Below are positions 1-13,589 of a DNA stretch of 64,000 nt, one piece after another. The notes under the pieces are model-generated. The model had not been told where the DNA came from, did no database searches, and saw nothing but the letters and a program-made list of their open reading frames with translations. Every line of letters begins with the position of its first letter. The stretch's first letter is position 1. This DNA is from Malus domestica. Lineage: Eukaryota; Streptophyta; Magnoliopsida; Rosales; Rosaceae. The stretch lies in NCBI RefSeq assembly GCF_042453785.1, contig NC_091673.1, positions 627,501 to 691,500 of the forward strand, read 5' to 3'. Position numbers and translations under genes: made by a program.

Positions 1-76
1 AACAGAAACATCAAATTCTTATACAGCAAAACAAAATACATACATATATGTATGTATATAATCAGAGATCAGATGG

Positions 77-3000
77 CTACTTTCTGCCTCCTTTCTTCTT
101 GGGTCTCTTGTTCTTGCCCTTTTTCTTCCCCTGGTTTCCAGTTTCATTGCTGCCACGTTGGGATCCAGACGCGGCACCGACTTCCTTGTTCTGGCCATTG
201 TTCTTCCCCTGGTTTCCAGTTTCCTTACTGCTGCCATGCTGGGATCCAGAAGCAGCGTCCGCGGGCGAAGACTTTGGATTTGACTCGTTCGATACAGAAT
301 GTTCCTCACCTGCATTTTGACTGTCCCCAACACTAGTCTCTAATGGTTCCACCACACCAGAGTTTGAAGGCAAAATCTTACAATTCTTCCCCTCCTCAGA
401 AATGGCACGACTGCTAGATTGAGTAGCTGCTGCTTCAACAGATTTAGCGTGTGAAGCTTGCAGGACGGGAAGCTTAGGAAACAATTTTCTATAGATGTCA
501 TCCCTGGACTGGGACTGGCTGGCCTTCATGTCCACAAAGATGGCATCTGAACATAAGAACCTTGAACAATTGACCCCAAAACTTGCAATTACCATAGTAT
601 TTCCGATCTTCTGAAGAGCAGCAGCTACTAGCACATGCACATTTATGATTGGGGATTTGCGGCTCCTCCTGCTTTTAAGGACAGCATAAAACTCCCACGG
701 AAGCAGTTGATTGATATCGTTCCTCCCCAGCAAATCATCCAGTATATGTAGACCCTTCCCAAAGTTCACACAAACCATGCAAAGCAGCACAACCAATCTC
801 AGCAAGAGTGGTGAATAATCGTTCTTCCAATTTGTGCTGGACTTTTTGATCCATTCAATCATATCTTCCTTATTGAAAATGCAGCCACAAACCACATCAA
901 TCACAAAACCAACAATCTCATTCAAAGATGGTCGCACATCGGCCGTCATGAGACTCAAGTTGGTGTCTTCATCTTGGTATAGAAGCCATTCCACAAAACA
1001 GGAGCGTGTAGTGATAACAAAACCTTGAAAGCAAGTTGCCAAAGTCACAAGGCGCTCTACAAGGTACATAAAGCAACCAGGCGATATGTAATCATTAACC
1101 CTCCAGTTTGACCTATAAGTTTCAACTAAAGCTTCATGTAACCTCCATATAACTGACACCTCTCTCGGTACTTGACTGGCATTTCCCGGTTTAATATCCC
1201 TACAGAGAATCCTGATAAACGCCATCCATGGTGAGTTGCCCTCCAGATCTTTCACAAGCTCATACAGTTCACTATTCAGCTTACCAGACCCCAGAATGAC
1301 CATTAGAAGCCTTCCAATTTTCCCAAGAGACAGCGTGTTCTTCGGGCTGGTATACTCAACTATTACTTGTTTCAGGACATTCTTTGAAGCATCATTTCTT
1401 CTAAAGGAAATCATATTCTCTGTCACGGAATTCCTTGAATCCAAGGGAAATATTCGAGCAACAACACTCTCAGTCGAAGAAGTAACAAACCTCCGCAGCG
1501 TCTTAGTATCTTGATCCCTTAGCTTCAAATATTTTGATTGCAAAAGACATACTGCGACCTCACGGATATGGATAAGACACCAGCTTTGGGAGAACGATGG
1601 ATCATGATTCTTCATTGGAAACTTGTAAAGCACTTCAAGTTTGTCCAGAACCTTCATGCCAACTGAGAGCAATTCTGAACTCCAATACTTCCTAGCGGCT
1701 GAAGCAAGCTGGCGAGCATCAATGGAGACCAACTTCCCATGATGTCTTTTGTCCAGGCCTCGAGCCCAATCAGCATCAGAAATCAGTAGCACATAGACTG
1801 GATTAAAATTCTGATACAACCCCCATACTCCAAAGTAATTAAAACAAAATTCTCCATTCTTTTGGGATTCATTAAAATCTTGGGTATCAAGGCATCCAAG
1901 ACATTCAATCATGTAAGCAATTTTATCCTTCCAAAAGTTCCAGATGTACATCAACGAATGTATAGAAACCTGGTTCTCAGATATCCTGTCTTCTGAACGC
2001 TTTACTGGATCATCAACCAATTCTTTTTCCCACAAGTACTTATTGGCACTTGAAGAAAGATGAGCATCCAGTATTTTTCGAGCCGACAAAATTTCACCTC
2101 CAATACTCCTATGTCTCTCGCAGGCATTCATTTGGTTTTTCATCAGAGCCAAGCTACTCTGCTCATTTAATAAAATGTCTACCTCAGTGCAAACAAACTC
2201 ATAAAAGCTTTCAGACTCATTGTTAGCACACGACTTGGCTTTTGATAAAAGCTCCTTCTTCTGTGAAAACTGCTTAATAGGCCACCCCTTGCTGCCATAT
2301 GACCAAAGAGAGTTGGCAAGCACATAGAATAGAATACGCAACGATGCCTCTCTGAACTTGCCAGCCTTTTCAAGGAAATCAGCTTCGAGTAGAATATCGC
2401 CTTTCAGTTTTGCTACTTCTACGGCCTCAAGATAGTTTCCAAATCCTTCTTCCAACAGAAGCAGCTCATCAAGACTAGCGTACTTCTTCAAAAAGTTTCG
2501 CATTGAAATTATAGAATGAAAAGCTCTAACAAACTTCATCATGGATCTGTTATCTTTCAACTCGCAATAGTGAAGTGCGCAGCTCTCCAGAAATTCCTGC
2601 TCAATTTTATCTATTCCTTCTCTTCTTGTGGCCACAGCAGTGTCCTCTACTGGATGCTCCTTCCAATATTCGATGTATTTCAAACCCATTTCAAATAGCT
2701 TTCCTTTGGCACAAACAGTGAGACACTCGGAGAAAAAATTGCCTTTAGCGTACACATCCGCAGCATCTTGATAGCATCCTGCCAGAGAAAAACATTCTCC
2801 AGCTCTTTCCAAGTCACCACATTTACCCAAATAAATCCTAGCTGCATCATTAAAAGTTATAAGATGAGAAAACTTGCTTTATCAAACTCGAGTTTTCTAG
2901 ATTAAGCGATGGTACAAATAATTACAGGCTGGGATGCAAGATTTTCGGAGGATTAAAGTCCAACAAATGATAAACCAAATTTTATCAGAATGCTATTTCA

Positions 3001-6000
3001 ACTTTTTTTTTATAGAAGAAAATGCTATTGCAATTCACTTTAAACTTTAAAGAAAATATTTAACCAGAAAGAGGACAAATAGCAGGTGTTAAAAGAGTCA
3101 TACCTGCTCTTTCATACTCTCCCAAATCAGAAAAACATCTAGCTGCGGAATCTGCCTTGCCTATAGCATCAAATATCTCAGCAGCTTCTTTAAGAATGGT
3201 ATTGGCCTCTTCAGGATTTGAAGTCCGCATACGATCAGCGATAGCTTTAAGGCCAGCAGCTTTGGACCTTCTTTCCCAATAAGCATCACCAGCTCTTTCA
3301 AAGCACATTGTGGCCATTTCATAGTTATGTTCCTGGTATAGCTGCAACAAACAAAGAGAGGAATTTGTCAATATGACTAGAAAATAATGGCGTTACAACA
3401 TAAGTAATTATGCAAACCTTAATGCCTCGTGATTTCCACTCCTCGGGGCTGCTTGCAACTTGCATTGCTTGTGCAAGGGAATCATCCAGTTGCCTAACTT
3501 GTACAAGACATTTCTTCTTCCAATAGTCAAACATTGGTTTGGAAATCTCTTCTGCATTCTCGCAAACCCACAACCTCTGTCTTGTCCGAGTAACGGCAAC
3601 ATATAATTGTTTGAGTTCAGAGCATAAGATGTTGTGTTTGGCTTCACTGAACGGTTGAAAGCGTTGGGGCAATGTGGAATCAAGTAAATCTTGGTCCTTC
3701 ATATAATCATATATCACGCTCCATTTCCTTTTCATTGGTGATGAGCCAAAAAAGTTGTATAAGAGTACATCCTGCAAACAAGTCATAAATGTCATAAGTG
3801 AAACCAAATATAAACTCAAAAAACATATCAAGATCCAACGAACTGAAAATATCATAAGAAGTAAAGAGGGCAGCAGCAAAAAGTTTCGCAAGGGAAAAAG
3901 AAGACATAGATGAAAAGAAGAAATCACGCTTCTCGTGATTAGAGCTTTCTTAAAACTAAAAAGTAAGTAAACAAATAGAGTAATCACCTGGAATTCAAGC
4001 CCCTTGCATTCCACTATGGTCAGAACAAGAGCATGCTTCCCAACAAATTTGGAAACTTCTTTCCTAGCATCATCATCACGGACCAAAATAACTTGCTCTG
4101 CGCCGAAGCCAACTATATTTGCACTATCATTTCCACTATTCCCAAAAATTTTTATGATTGCATTTTCATCTTCTCCGGATTCAAGCACTACCGGAGCTTC
4201 CCCATATATCAGACTGGTTTCAGGTACCAAAATATCAATAGATTGGGGGAAAAAACGATAAAGTAGTTCAACAATGCTCTGTGATAACTTCAATACACCA
4301 GCATGGGTACGGAAGTTTTGAGTCAATTGTTTAACTTCTGATATTTGTCCCTTTTCTTTTCTTTCGTGAGGCTCATTCCCTCTAGATTCCAACACAAACT
4401 TCTTGTAAAAGATATGCCGTATATCTTGGAACCGGAAATCAATACCCCTGGCAATTGTTTGTGCTGTATCACCAGAAAAGACAAAGCCTTCTTCAACATT
4501 GTTGCTCACATGCTTAAACAGAGCAATTTGACTCATTGTCAGATCCTGAACCTCATCAATATAAACAAAATCCATTTGGTCACCCACAAATTTTCCATGC
4601 CTGAGACGATGGTGAAGATCAATTACAAAATCAGCCAGATCAAATTCACCATTTTCCATCTTCATTTTTTCGTAAGCTTGAAAAATATCGTATATTTCTC
4701 CTCTCTTTTTCTTGCTTAAAATGGAACCCCGGCCCTCTGACAGGTGAACATAATCCTCCCGGCTGAGTTTACCATCACCTGCTTCTATGGCTCCAATACC
4801 ACCTTTAATATGAGATATTATCTCTGTGAAGACTCTGGAAGCATCAAGCTTCTTCGTTAACTGCATATTGAAATGGGGCCAGTAAGACAAACTGAATCTA
4901 TCATAATTAACCTCCTTTGTCCTTATAAACGTCTGCAATGCAACGGATCTTGAGCTTCTCAATTGACCGTGAGTAAGTGTCCGAGCCTCGAGGAATCTAT
5001 CAAAGTATGAATTACTCAGCGTTCCATCAAGCATCATCAAGAACTTATGAAATGTTATAACAAGAGGGTAAGATTTGGGAGAAATATCCTGAAATGAATC
5101 CTTGATATCCTTGAATTGAGACTCCTCTTCATCAAAATCAGCCATATCAATCGAACTTTTCTCAGCCGAATCACTTCCACCACATGCAAAACTGTAGACA
5201 TACAAAAGTTTAGTAACTTAAGGTGGCTGATGTGACGTTTGAAATTTACAGAACAATAATGTAAAATAAGTCAGGGATAAGAACAAAACTTTTGTTGAAT
5301 AATCCACATACCTTTTCAAGTGCAGAACATGTTGCTTGATGGCAAAACATAGCTTAGGACTCACGGTCACAAAAAGCTGGTGTAGAGTTCTTTCCTGTGT
5401 AGCTGAAGAACTCTGCCCAACACTGCTATTTTGACTACTAAGGCATCCTTGCTCTGCCAACCGAAAACATTGTTCTTTTTGAAATAATTTCATGGTTAAA
5501 ACAGTGGTTTTCCCTGTTCCCGACCTTCCAAGTATAAAGGTACTTCTCTGATAAAGGATAATCTCCATTTCCTGGTCAGTAACTTCAAATGGAAGATCTA
5601 ACTCTCTACCCTCGCGGTCAGACAGCAAGTGATTCACAACACCAGATGACAATGAGTAAAATTTCATGAGCAATAAACTCTCGTTGACCTGTGAATTCTC
5701 AACATAACTTCTACCATCAGCAGTGTCACCAACTAAGTCACTCTCAGCCTCATTGTTGCTCAGGTCCTTAAACCGGGGAATATCCAAAGTGGGTGGCCAG
5801 CTATTCGGAACTTCTAAATTACTGTTCAAATGATAAAGAAGCACAAGAATTACTTGAAAATTTCAAAAAAATTAGGAAAACTTTGTATCTTCATATGACT
5901 ACAGAAAGAGAGCATTTGCTACTACAAATTCATGCTTGTCCAGAAAAAGAAAAAGAAAAGGCCTAGAATGCCAAACAACATACCCGTCAAGACACGTCTC

Positions 6001-9000
6001 ATTGCAACGATTGATGAAATCATCTGTATATCTATGGAAAATACTCTCCAAGCGATTTTTCAATTTGGGGATATCCTCTAGAGGCAATATGTCCCAAATC
6101 TTTAATACTTGAATGTATTTCTTCTCCTTCACAATGTCAATTGAGCAGACAACATATAGACCTTCAACTTTATACTGCCTCAACATTGCTGACGAGTTTC
6201 CACTGATAGTCTGTACATTAACATTTCGCTTTCTTGGTCTCCAGCCACCAGAAAGCTTAAGTAGAAGATTAAGCACTGACTTCTTCAAACGGATCGACTT
6301 CAGTTTTTTGAACGACTTCAGGAAAATATCACTGAAAAGTACCTAAAGATAACAGATTGGGGGAACAAGAAATTATAAAAATGGTTATAGAAAAGCTTCA
6401 AGACACCAGCAATTCCAATTTCAGAACAGAGATTGATAACCTCAAACTATAGGGAGTACTCGAAAATTAAGGCTCAGAAAAACAAACATAATAAAACCTA
6501 GAGCATTACCTTCCATATTTTATTGCTGAAAAGTAAGCTGTCAGGATTAAGCAAATCATCAAATTGCTCAAACTCTTTCTTCACCTCTAATATGGATTTT
6601 GCCAAATCCTTGTCTTCATCAGCATTAAAAAAGCATTGACGAATTTTGGCATCAAAGACCAAGGCCTCCCAAACAGATTCACTATTAGATAGCGTTCTTT
6701 CATTCCCCAAAATCCAGAGACAGTGCCTGAAGTCAATAGCGGAGCTGAAGTTATTAATAACAAGCAACAAGGATACAATAAATAACACAAATTTGAATCG
6801 GACCATACCTAGCTCTTGTAAGAGAGACATTAATTCTTTGAGGTTTCGATATGAATTCGAGAGATTGGTCTTTACTGGATCGTACAGTGGACATAATAAT
6901 TATGTCTTCTTCCCCGCCCTGAAACCCATCAACTGTCTTCACCTTCACTGTAAAGCCATCAAGCTTATCATACTTCTTTCCAAGTTTTTCCTGAACTTCA
7001 ACTACCTGTGCAGCATAAGGAGATACCACACCAATACTGAGCTTCTCTTTTGAGCCAACCCATTCTGCACACAAAGAGAAAGCCAAAAGAGAAATGTTCA
7101 GTTTTATCGAAACCAAGAAGTAATTAGCCATTAAAAAAAGAATGAGGACCGATAACTGTTCTGAAAAGAAAACATCTGGAAATTGAAATCATTGAAATAC
7201 TGAAAAAGAAAAAGAAAATAAGCATGACTCCCGAGCTTGACATACTTTTGTACAGATTCCGTAGTATTTTCAATACAATGGCAACCTCAACCATATTCTT
7301 CCGACTACGTCCATCCTCATCTTTCTCCTCTCTTCCACCAATAACATTAATAAAGGAATATGGACCGAACATTGATCCAGGAAGATAGTGTTTCTCATAG
7401 CTTCTACTTTGAACATTTGGAGCGTCCCAGAGCAGCTTATAATAGAAATTAGAATTTGGGAAGAAACTTATTGATGGATGCATTCTGTATTGCATATTTA
7501 GAAGGTGTTTGGAGTGACCCATTAAGCTCAACCTCTCAAACAAGCTTCTTGCAAACCCAGCTTCATCAGACACCTATGCAACAAAAGAAATTTATCCATA
7601 AACGCAAAATCATATGAGTGAAACAAAAAATTGCAATAAGATAAACAGAGGCTGTAGATATGTGTGTGTGTGTATAACCAAGTAGCATCAACGTACATTG
7701 CTTTGCACCGTAGCTGGTAACTGACATTCATCACCAACAAGAACAGCGTGCTTCACACCTCGAAGTTGCAGCGGTATAGTTGATTCGCACTCTTTCAATT
7801 GTGCAGCTTCATCAATAACAACAAGGGTCAGTGGATCCATTGCCACTCTATGCAGCTTATATGAACTGGATGCAGTGCAAAATATTAAGGAAGCTCTTTG
7901 AAAACAGAACTCCATCAGAGATTCTTGGTTCTGAAAATTTGGAAGACTAAGCCCTCTAAGAGAATCCTGTAGAACATGTAATACTGAAAGGCATTCCCTT
8001 CTCTTCGTGTACAAAAGAAACGAGTCATCCATAAATGGCTCAGGCACATCTTCAACTTCTGAACGAGAGAAAATCTCTTCCAGTCTCTGAGAAACAACAT
8101 TCCCTTGAAACAATAATGATTTAAAGGAATCAAGCAGGCCCACGAGTGAAGTCATATTTTGGAAATTACGTTCCAATATGTAATTTTTGCCTATATGAGT
8201 ACAGAAGGTAGAAATGCAATATATTAGGGGTGATGCAGTAGAGACAAATCTCTCTCTGAAAAATTCAAGAAACGATTTGCACATCCCCTTGCTAACTTCA
8301 CTATCACTTCTGTATTCTTTCTCAGTCGGTTCACTGCCACTAGTTTGTCCTTTCTCTTTGGCCCACTCATTTTCCAGGAAAATATGGTAATGAGAAACGC
8401 AATCTTCAAGAAAACCGATCATGGAAGCAAAGCAACTACTCCAACCAGTCAGCGGCCCCAAGCACTCGCCAAGCCTTTTGACACGGTTATCCATATATAT
8501 ATCTTCAATGTCTGAACCAACTTTGAGTCGCTCCTTATTCCCAAACAGAAGAATTTGTCCCAGAGGACAAAACATGGCATTAGACTCTGCTTGAGTCACC
8601 ATCTTTACAACACGAGAAGCCACTTCAGTTATTGCGACATTTGTTGGGGCACAAATGAGCGTCCTACAGTTCATCCGTAACAGAGTAAAAAGCAGAGTAG
8701 CGGTGGCTCTAGTTTTTCCTGTCCCAGGAGGACCCCATATAAGTTGCACACCAGACTTGGAATCACTTTGCAGCATTTCAAGACAGGCCACAACTGCCCC
8801 TGTTTGTGACTCGTTCAATCCAGCAGATAAACTCTCAGCTAACCACTTATCCCGGATGTCATCATTCGTTTCAGAACGAAGGTGATAGTTTTCCTGAGCC
8901 TGTTACCAACACAAGAGTTTCACTCAATTCCAACAATATCAGTGTTGAAACATATTATCCCATTTAAAATATCAAACGAAGTTGATGGGGGCATGGATTA

Positions 9001-10477
9001 AGATTTAGAGAGAATTAGAGAGAGTTTTAAAAAATTGAAAATAAATCATTATACAACCGAAGACTTCGATCAAAAGATAAAAGGAAAAGAAAACTTCTTG
9101 GATACTTGTTTAAACATGATGATTTTATGTCATACTTATTAGAGACAGTGTAGGTTTGGTCTATGCAATGCTAACTAAACTGCATAAAACCTACAGTATT
9201 ATTCCTTAAGGTCTTACCACAAAATCGGTGCGCAGAACTTCCCTGATAATCTTCAGATTTCCGAACATGTTCAATGATTTCCATATTCTGCCATTAGGGA
9301 TTAAATTCACAAGGAATACCAAAACCAATGATTTCCAAGCGCTACTTTCGTCTTCAAACTCCTTTGATGCCTTGACTTTAAAAGAAAGTGAAGTACTATC
9401 ATCCTCGTTATCGTTTTCTGAGACTCTAGTGACTGATACAAAAGCCCATGATCTCCCAACCCTTTGTAAATCAGAAACAGTTTCAGGTTTAGCATCCGCT
9501 AAGATAAAAAGGTCCCCGGGCAATGTTTTGTATGGCTCCTTTCCGCGATCACTGAACCTGTTTCTCCAGTAATCAACCTTGACATCATATAGATTTTTCC
9601 CATGCGGTTTTGCTTCTTCAAAAGCAACTACTTCAGCAAATGGTGCTCTGTAAATAGTTTCCATACTAGAATGCACTTGAGCTCTAGTTTCCTCCAACAA
9701 GGGGAATAAATAAGACCCAAAATAATGCTGAACCGATTGAAATGATTTCGGAATCTCTTCCACCTAAAACCGTTAAAAAGTTCAAAATCATTACAATGCA
9801 ATACAAATTAGAGAATTAAATTAAGAAAATATGTTCTACAATAAAAAAAACAATCCTGCTCTTGCAGTAGGCTTTAAGATTCAAGACCAAAGCTATCAAC
9901 TTTACGAATCGTTTGTTAAGGTGGTGCAAAGTTTTCAACCTTCTGTGGTCTTTGCAACTAAGCATTCCAAAAAAAAAAGAAAAGAAAAAACAACGCAAGA
10001 CAAAGGAATCGTCTTTTGCTACACCAAAACTCAAGAATCGTTACAATGCAATAGCTTCAAGATTCAAGTCCAAAGCTTTTAGCCGTCAAGAGTGAATCCC
10101 ACGTCAACATATAAGTAATTAGCTACTCCTCGTACTACAGATCGGTTTTACGATGGAAACTCAACTTAGTCATTAGCATTACAAATTGCTCACTGTGGTG
10201 GTCGAAAAGTTCTCAATTTTTGTGGGTTTTTGCAATAAAAAAAATAAAATAAATAAATAAATGCAGTGACAATCTCACCAAAATATTAAGAAAAACGAGT
10301 AAAGTAACGCCTTTTTGCAAACTAAAACTCAAAAAATGAGAACTTATGAGTAGATGTGGAAGAACATACCTGGTTCTTGTACAGATTCTCATCGAGAATG
10401 TCTTCAAGTGACCAAGAAAACACGGTATCAGTGAAACGGTCCGTTTCAGTCTTCTTCTTGCCTGAAGCCTCCATCAT
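77..10477 (-). CDS. Large dual-helicase protein (SEN1/UPF1-like plus UvrD/TRANK1-like), 12 exons
   Basis: Model: complement(join(77..2841, 3104..3341, 3418..3771, 3988..5191, 5312..5821, 5984..6342, 6510..6726, 6809..7064, 7246..7573, 7697..8899, 9218..9763, 10370..10477)), 8,088 bp, about 2,695 residues; all introns are GT-AG and keep frame. Residues 240-890 form an SF1B helicase: Walker A GPPGTGKT near 274, DEAAQ near 581, then [31 protein letters not shown] and [15 protein letters not shown] second, UvrD-type ATPase follows: GRSGTGKT near 1104, DEVQD near 1388, [14 protein letters not shown], and [12 protein letters not shown]. The remaining C-terminal part is helical and TPR-like ([22 protein letters not shown]) and ends in a Gly/Lys/Asn-rich basic tail. 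The family is annotated in plants as TPR and ankyrin repeat-containing protein 1-like or P-loop helicase. A nucleic-acid role is inferred; substrate is unknown. Start chosen at MMEASGKKK; an upstream in-frame Met exists at 10531. Confidence 0.88.
9764..10369 (-). other. First intron of the dual-helicase gene, with an imperfect internal repetition
   Basis: This 606-bp intron has two loosely similar AT-rich blocks (about 9840-10080 and 10150-10330). Both pair a phrase about a gtggtgcaaag/gtggtggtcgaaaag stretch with an A-rich run. Several short ORFs here are low-complexity and not coding. Confidence 0.5.
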
Positions 10478-10539
10478 CTCACTCACTCTCACAGTCTCAC
10501 TCCACAGCATATGCCTACAAACCCAGTTCACAAAACACC

Positions 10540-11738
10540 ACTATTTTACAGAAACATGATCAGTTTTTCAAAAGGGCAAAAGTACGAACAAAGAAACGAG
10601 ACGTCTGAGGAATTGTACAAAAATAATGACCACCATGCATTTGAAGAAAAGGAGATAAATCAGTAGCAACTTTTTCACCGAAAGAGAAGGTATCTCCACC
10701 CCATTAAGCAATCAAATGGTAAAAGAAGAGAAGGGCATTCGCTATTCACTTCACCGCTCAGGGTTTTCTCCTTGACTTAGAGGGGAAGTTCCCTTGATCG
10801 ACTGGCTAGTCCGTACTATTTCCTCTTTACCAATTGACCATAAAGCTTAAAGGTTCGACCTTTACAAATACACATTAATAAAATTACCATAAAACTCGAT
10901 GGATTATTGATAGAAGTGACCTTGACGGAGTTCTTACGTCAACGAGGATTCGGCAAACTCTTAAGTTTGAATGTGAGCTTAAAACAATATGTGCATCATT
11001 ATAAGGGTAGGAGGCAGATGATGCCTCATTCTTCTTCTTCGAGGAAGAAGCATACTGGTTCTCAGTCACGCTTCTTTTTTAATATTGGTGTTCTACTTAA
11101 AGAAAATTGAGATTCCAACCAATGTGTCGCTACATTATGTTATTGAGCTTAATACGTAAATAACATAACTTTGATACTAAAAGAAATTTAAGCTTTCAGT
11201 CCAAACCAATTGTTAAAATAAAAAATAATAATCCAACTGCCTATGTATGTAATTATGTTTGATTCCAGAACTTAGGAATCAAACTCTCAACAATAAAAAA
11301 TATCAAACGAAAAAAGTAACAATTTTCAAAAGCACAATAAGAATCTTAGAAAGTTAAATCACCTCATGCTCGCACAATCTTCTGTTCCAAAACACACGTC
11401 AAAGCTAGTTCCTTTCCTTCTTAGAAAATAAAGCTCAAATTTTTTAATGTGCCAAAAACCGTACGGTTCAATAATTTAAGAAAAAGAGTACAAGCAATAA
11501 TTTATATTGATATGCACAAGGGAAAAATGAGAATTTTAAGTGAGTATAAGAGAGAGTCTCTAACCACAAGCGAGAGAGTTTTTTGCTCACCATCATAATT
11601 ATAATGTATGATTATCATACACCTAATTGTTTGTCATGTGTCTTTTAACCTAACTCTAATTAACTCTCACATTAAATGTTATTTTTTCAATTTTGAAAAA
11701 AATTAACCAAAGTTAAGTGAAAGAATACGTATTAGATG
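10540..11738. other. Intergenic region upstream of the dual-helicase gene; no gene seen
   Basis: AT-rich sequence with no ORF resembling a protein. Its proximal part (10540-10900) must hold the promoter and 5' UTR of the minus-strand helicase gene, but I cannot place a convincing TATA box. Confidence 0.5.
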
Positions 11739-12032
11739 AGTAATACTATTTATATCATGTTTTTGTACCACATTTTCATGCCATCTTAGGTGGCATTTGA
11801 TGTGGACAGCCACATCATTTGAATTAATCAGATTTTTAAAATTTAATTCATTATTTAATAAACTAATAATTAAGAAAAACTAGTTAATTAAATGTTGATT
11901 GTGATATATGAAGAGTCTTTCTCCTTCATTTCCTTAGGTTTTGCAAATTTTTCAAATGATGTGGCAGTCCATATCAGATGTCATCTAAAATGATATAGAA
12001 ATGTGATATAAAAATATAGTATGAATAACATT
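11739..12032. mobile_element. Foldback MITE of about 294 bp
   Basis: The two ends are long imperfect inverted repeats. The left arm runs from aatactatttatatcatg to ggacagccacatcatttgaa; the right arm, reverse-complemented, contains ggactgccacatcatttgaa. No coding capacity. Superfamily not assigned because the target duplication is unclear. Confidence 0.65.
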
Positions 12033-12110
12033 ATACGTATCAGATAATTAAATATATGACGAGCATATAGTCAAGTTTAGGATGATGAGCCAAAATACGA
12101 GCATTAAAAA

Positions 12111-12329
12111 GGGACAAGGATTGTCTGCCCTTCACTTCCGATGCTCTCCCCGTGCCCTCCTGTTTTGTGTGGTCACGGTTAAGCCACGTCAATATTTTAT
12201 ATTATTTTTTTATAGATATAATAAGACAAAAATGAATAGTAATATAAAATGTTGACGTGGCTTAACCGTGACCACACAAACAGAAGGGCACGAGAGGACA
12301 TTGGAAGTGGATGGCAGACAATCATTGTC
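12111..12329. mobile_element. Near-palindromic MITE of 219 bp with 9-bp target duplication
   Basis: The direct repeat CATTAAAAA flanks it at 12102-12110 and 12330-12338. The arms are about 95 bp long and nearly perfect inverted repeats (shared core TGTGTGGTCACGGTTAAGCC) around a short AT-rich loop. A 9-bp target duplication is typical of Mutator-like elements, so a MULE-derived MITE is likely. The transcript would form a long hairpin. Confidence 0.8.
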
Positions 12330-12338
12330 CATTAAAAA

Positions 12339-12844
12339 GCTTTCACGTACTAATAAACGCGTGTACGTTTGCTTGGGTTTGGTTGGTATTTAATTACTTT
12401 TGACTTCTTGTTTACACCGAGTCTCCCACACTTTTAACGCGGAGGCTGCCAAGTTCCAGCATTTACATGGAGAAGCTCGACGGACGATTGGCTTACGGGA
12501 ATGCGGAATGCAAGCAACAGTTTTATTCCGACTTTTTATCTTCCATTTCTCACATGCAATGTTACTCGAAGATGTGAACGGCTTATCTAAAGACTAAAGT
12601 CATTCGTCAAAATCACTTATGCAAAATAAAATAATTAAATTTAAAATTGTTTAGTTATTTAACTATTATTTAATAAGGAGATGCACTATAATTTTTGTTT
12701 CAACACTAAAATTGTAACAACGTTGATCAGTTAAATGACTTTTGTTTTGGTTGATTATTTTCGTTGTTATTCATTGAAGAAAACTATGAGAATGTTTTAA
12801 AGAAAATGTCCCAGCGAGAAAATTACTCCATGTCCCAATGAGAA
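12339..12844. other. Intergenic stretch without a recognised gene
   Basis: Holds a 65-codon open frame (12400-12597) with no recognisable protein character, otherwise AT-rich filler. Confidence 0.4.
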
Positions 12845-13305
12845 TGTTTCTTTTCATTAGCTCGTCTAAATGTGCTTTTAAAATGATTGAAAATGTTTTT
12901 AGAAAAAATGTTTTTAGATTCTAAAAGCACTTGAATTGCTGCAAGAAGCATATAACATACTTCAAGTGTCTTTTAGAATTTACTTATATTTTTACTAAGG
13001 AATGAGGATTTTCTCCAGATCCTCTTTGTGAGGATCTTAAGGATCCTTTAATCGTGTTCATTCATCGTACATTATGCGGTCAAAAATCATTTTAAATTTT
13101 TTATTTAAAATTACACACAAATAGTACATAACGAAAATTAACCGCACGATTTACGATGAACGGATACGATTAAAGATTTCCTTAGATCCTCACAAATAGG
13201 ATTTGGTGAGGATCCTCATTCTTTATTAAGGACGGGTTTCACAAGCAATTTCACCAAAAACACTCTTAATAATTTTAAAAGTAATTTCAAACGAGTCCTT
13301 AATTA
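12845..13305. mobile_element. MITE interrupted by a second, nested MITE
   Basis: The outer element begins near cgtctaaatgtgcttttaaa and ends near aaaagtaatttcaaacgag, which are inverted-repeat partners. A related uninterrupted copy lies at 44762-44995. The outer copy is split at tttttacTAAGGA and resumes at TAAGGAcgggttt, with the inner MITE at about 13002-13225 between the repeated TAAGGA. Confidence 0.65.
13002..13225. mobile_element. Inner nested MITE (aggatcctcattctt ends)
   Basis: Ends GAATGAGGAT and its complement ATCCTCATTC. The core contains inverted copies of a sequence like atcgtacattatgcggtc. The same core forms a smaller MITE inside the defensin array at 57251-57366. Confidence 0.65.
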
Positions 13306-13589
13306 TCAAGACCTCAATAAGATTTTCCGTTCGGTACATGAAAACGGGCAAAAAAACCCGGCCCAACCGATCGGGTCTCGGCCCTTTTCACGGAAGGCAG
13401 ACTTTTTCTCCGGTCAAAGCCAAGCTAGAAGGTAAAACTTAGAAGGATGATATTGAAAAGAAAAAAAAAGGTATAATACTTCTAAATTCACCTTAAAATT
13501 TCAAGATCATTACATTTTAGTACTTTACTCAAGACACAGAAGAAAAAGAAAAACTAGAAAATATCATTAAGCTCAACAAAGGTCAAAAT

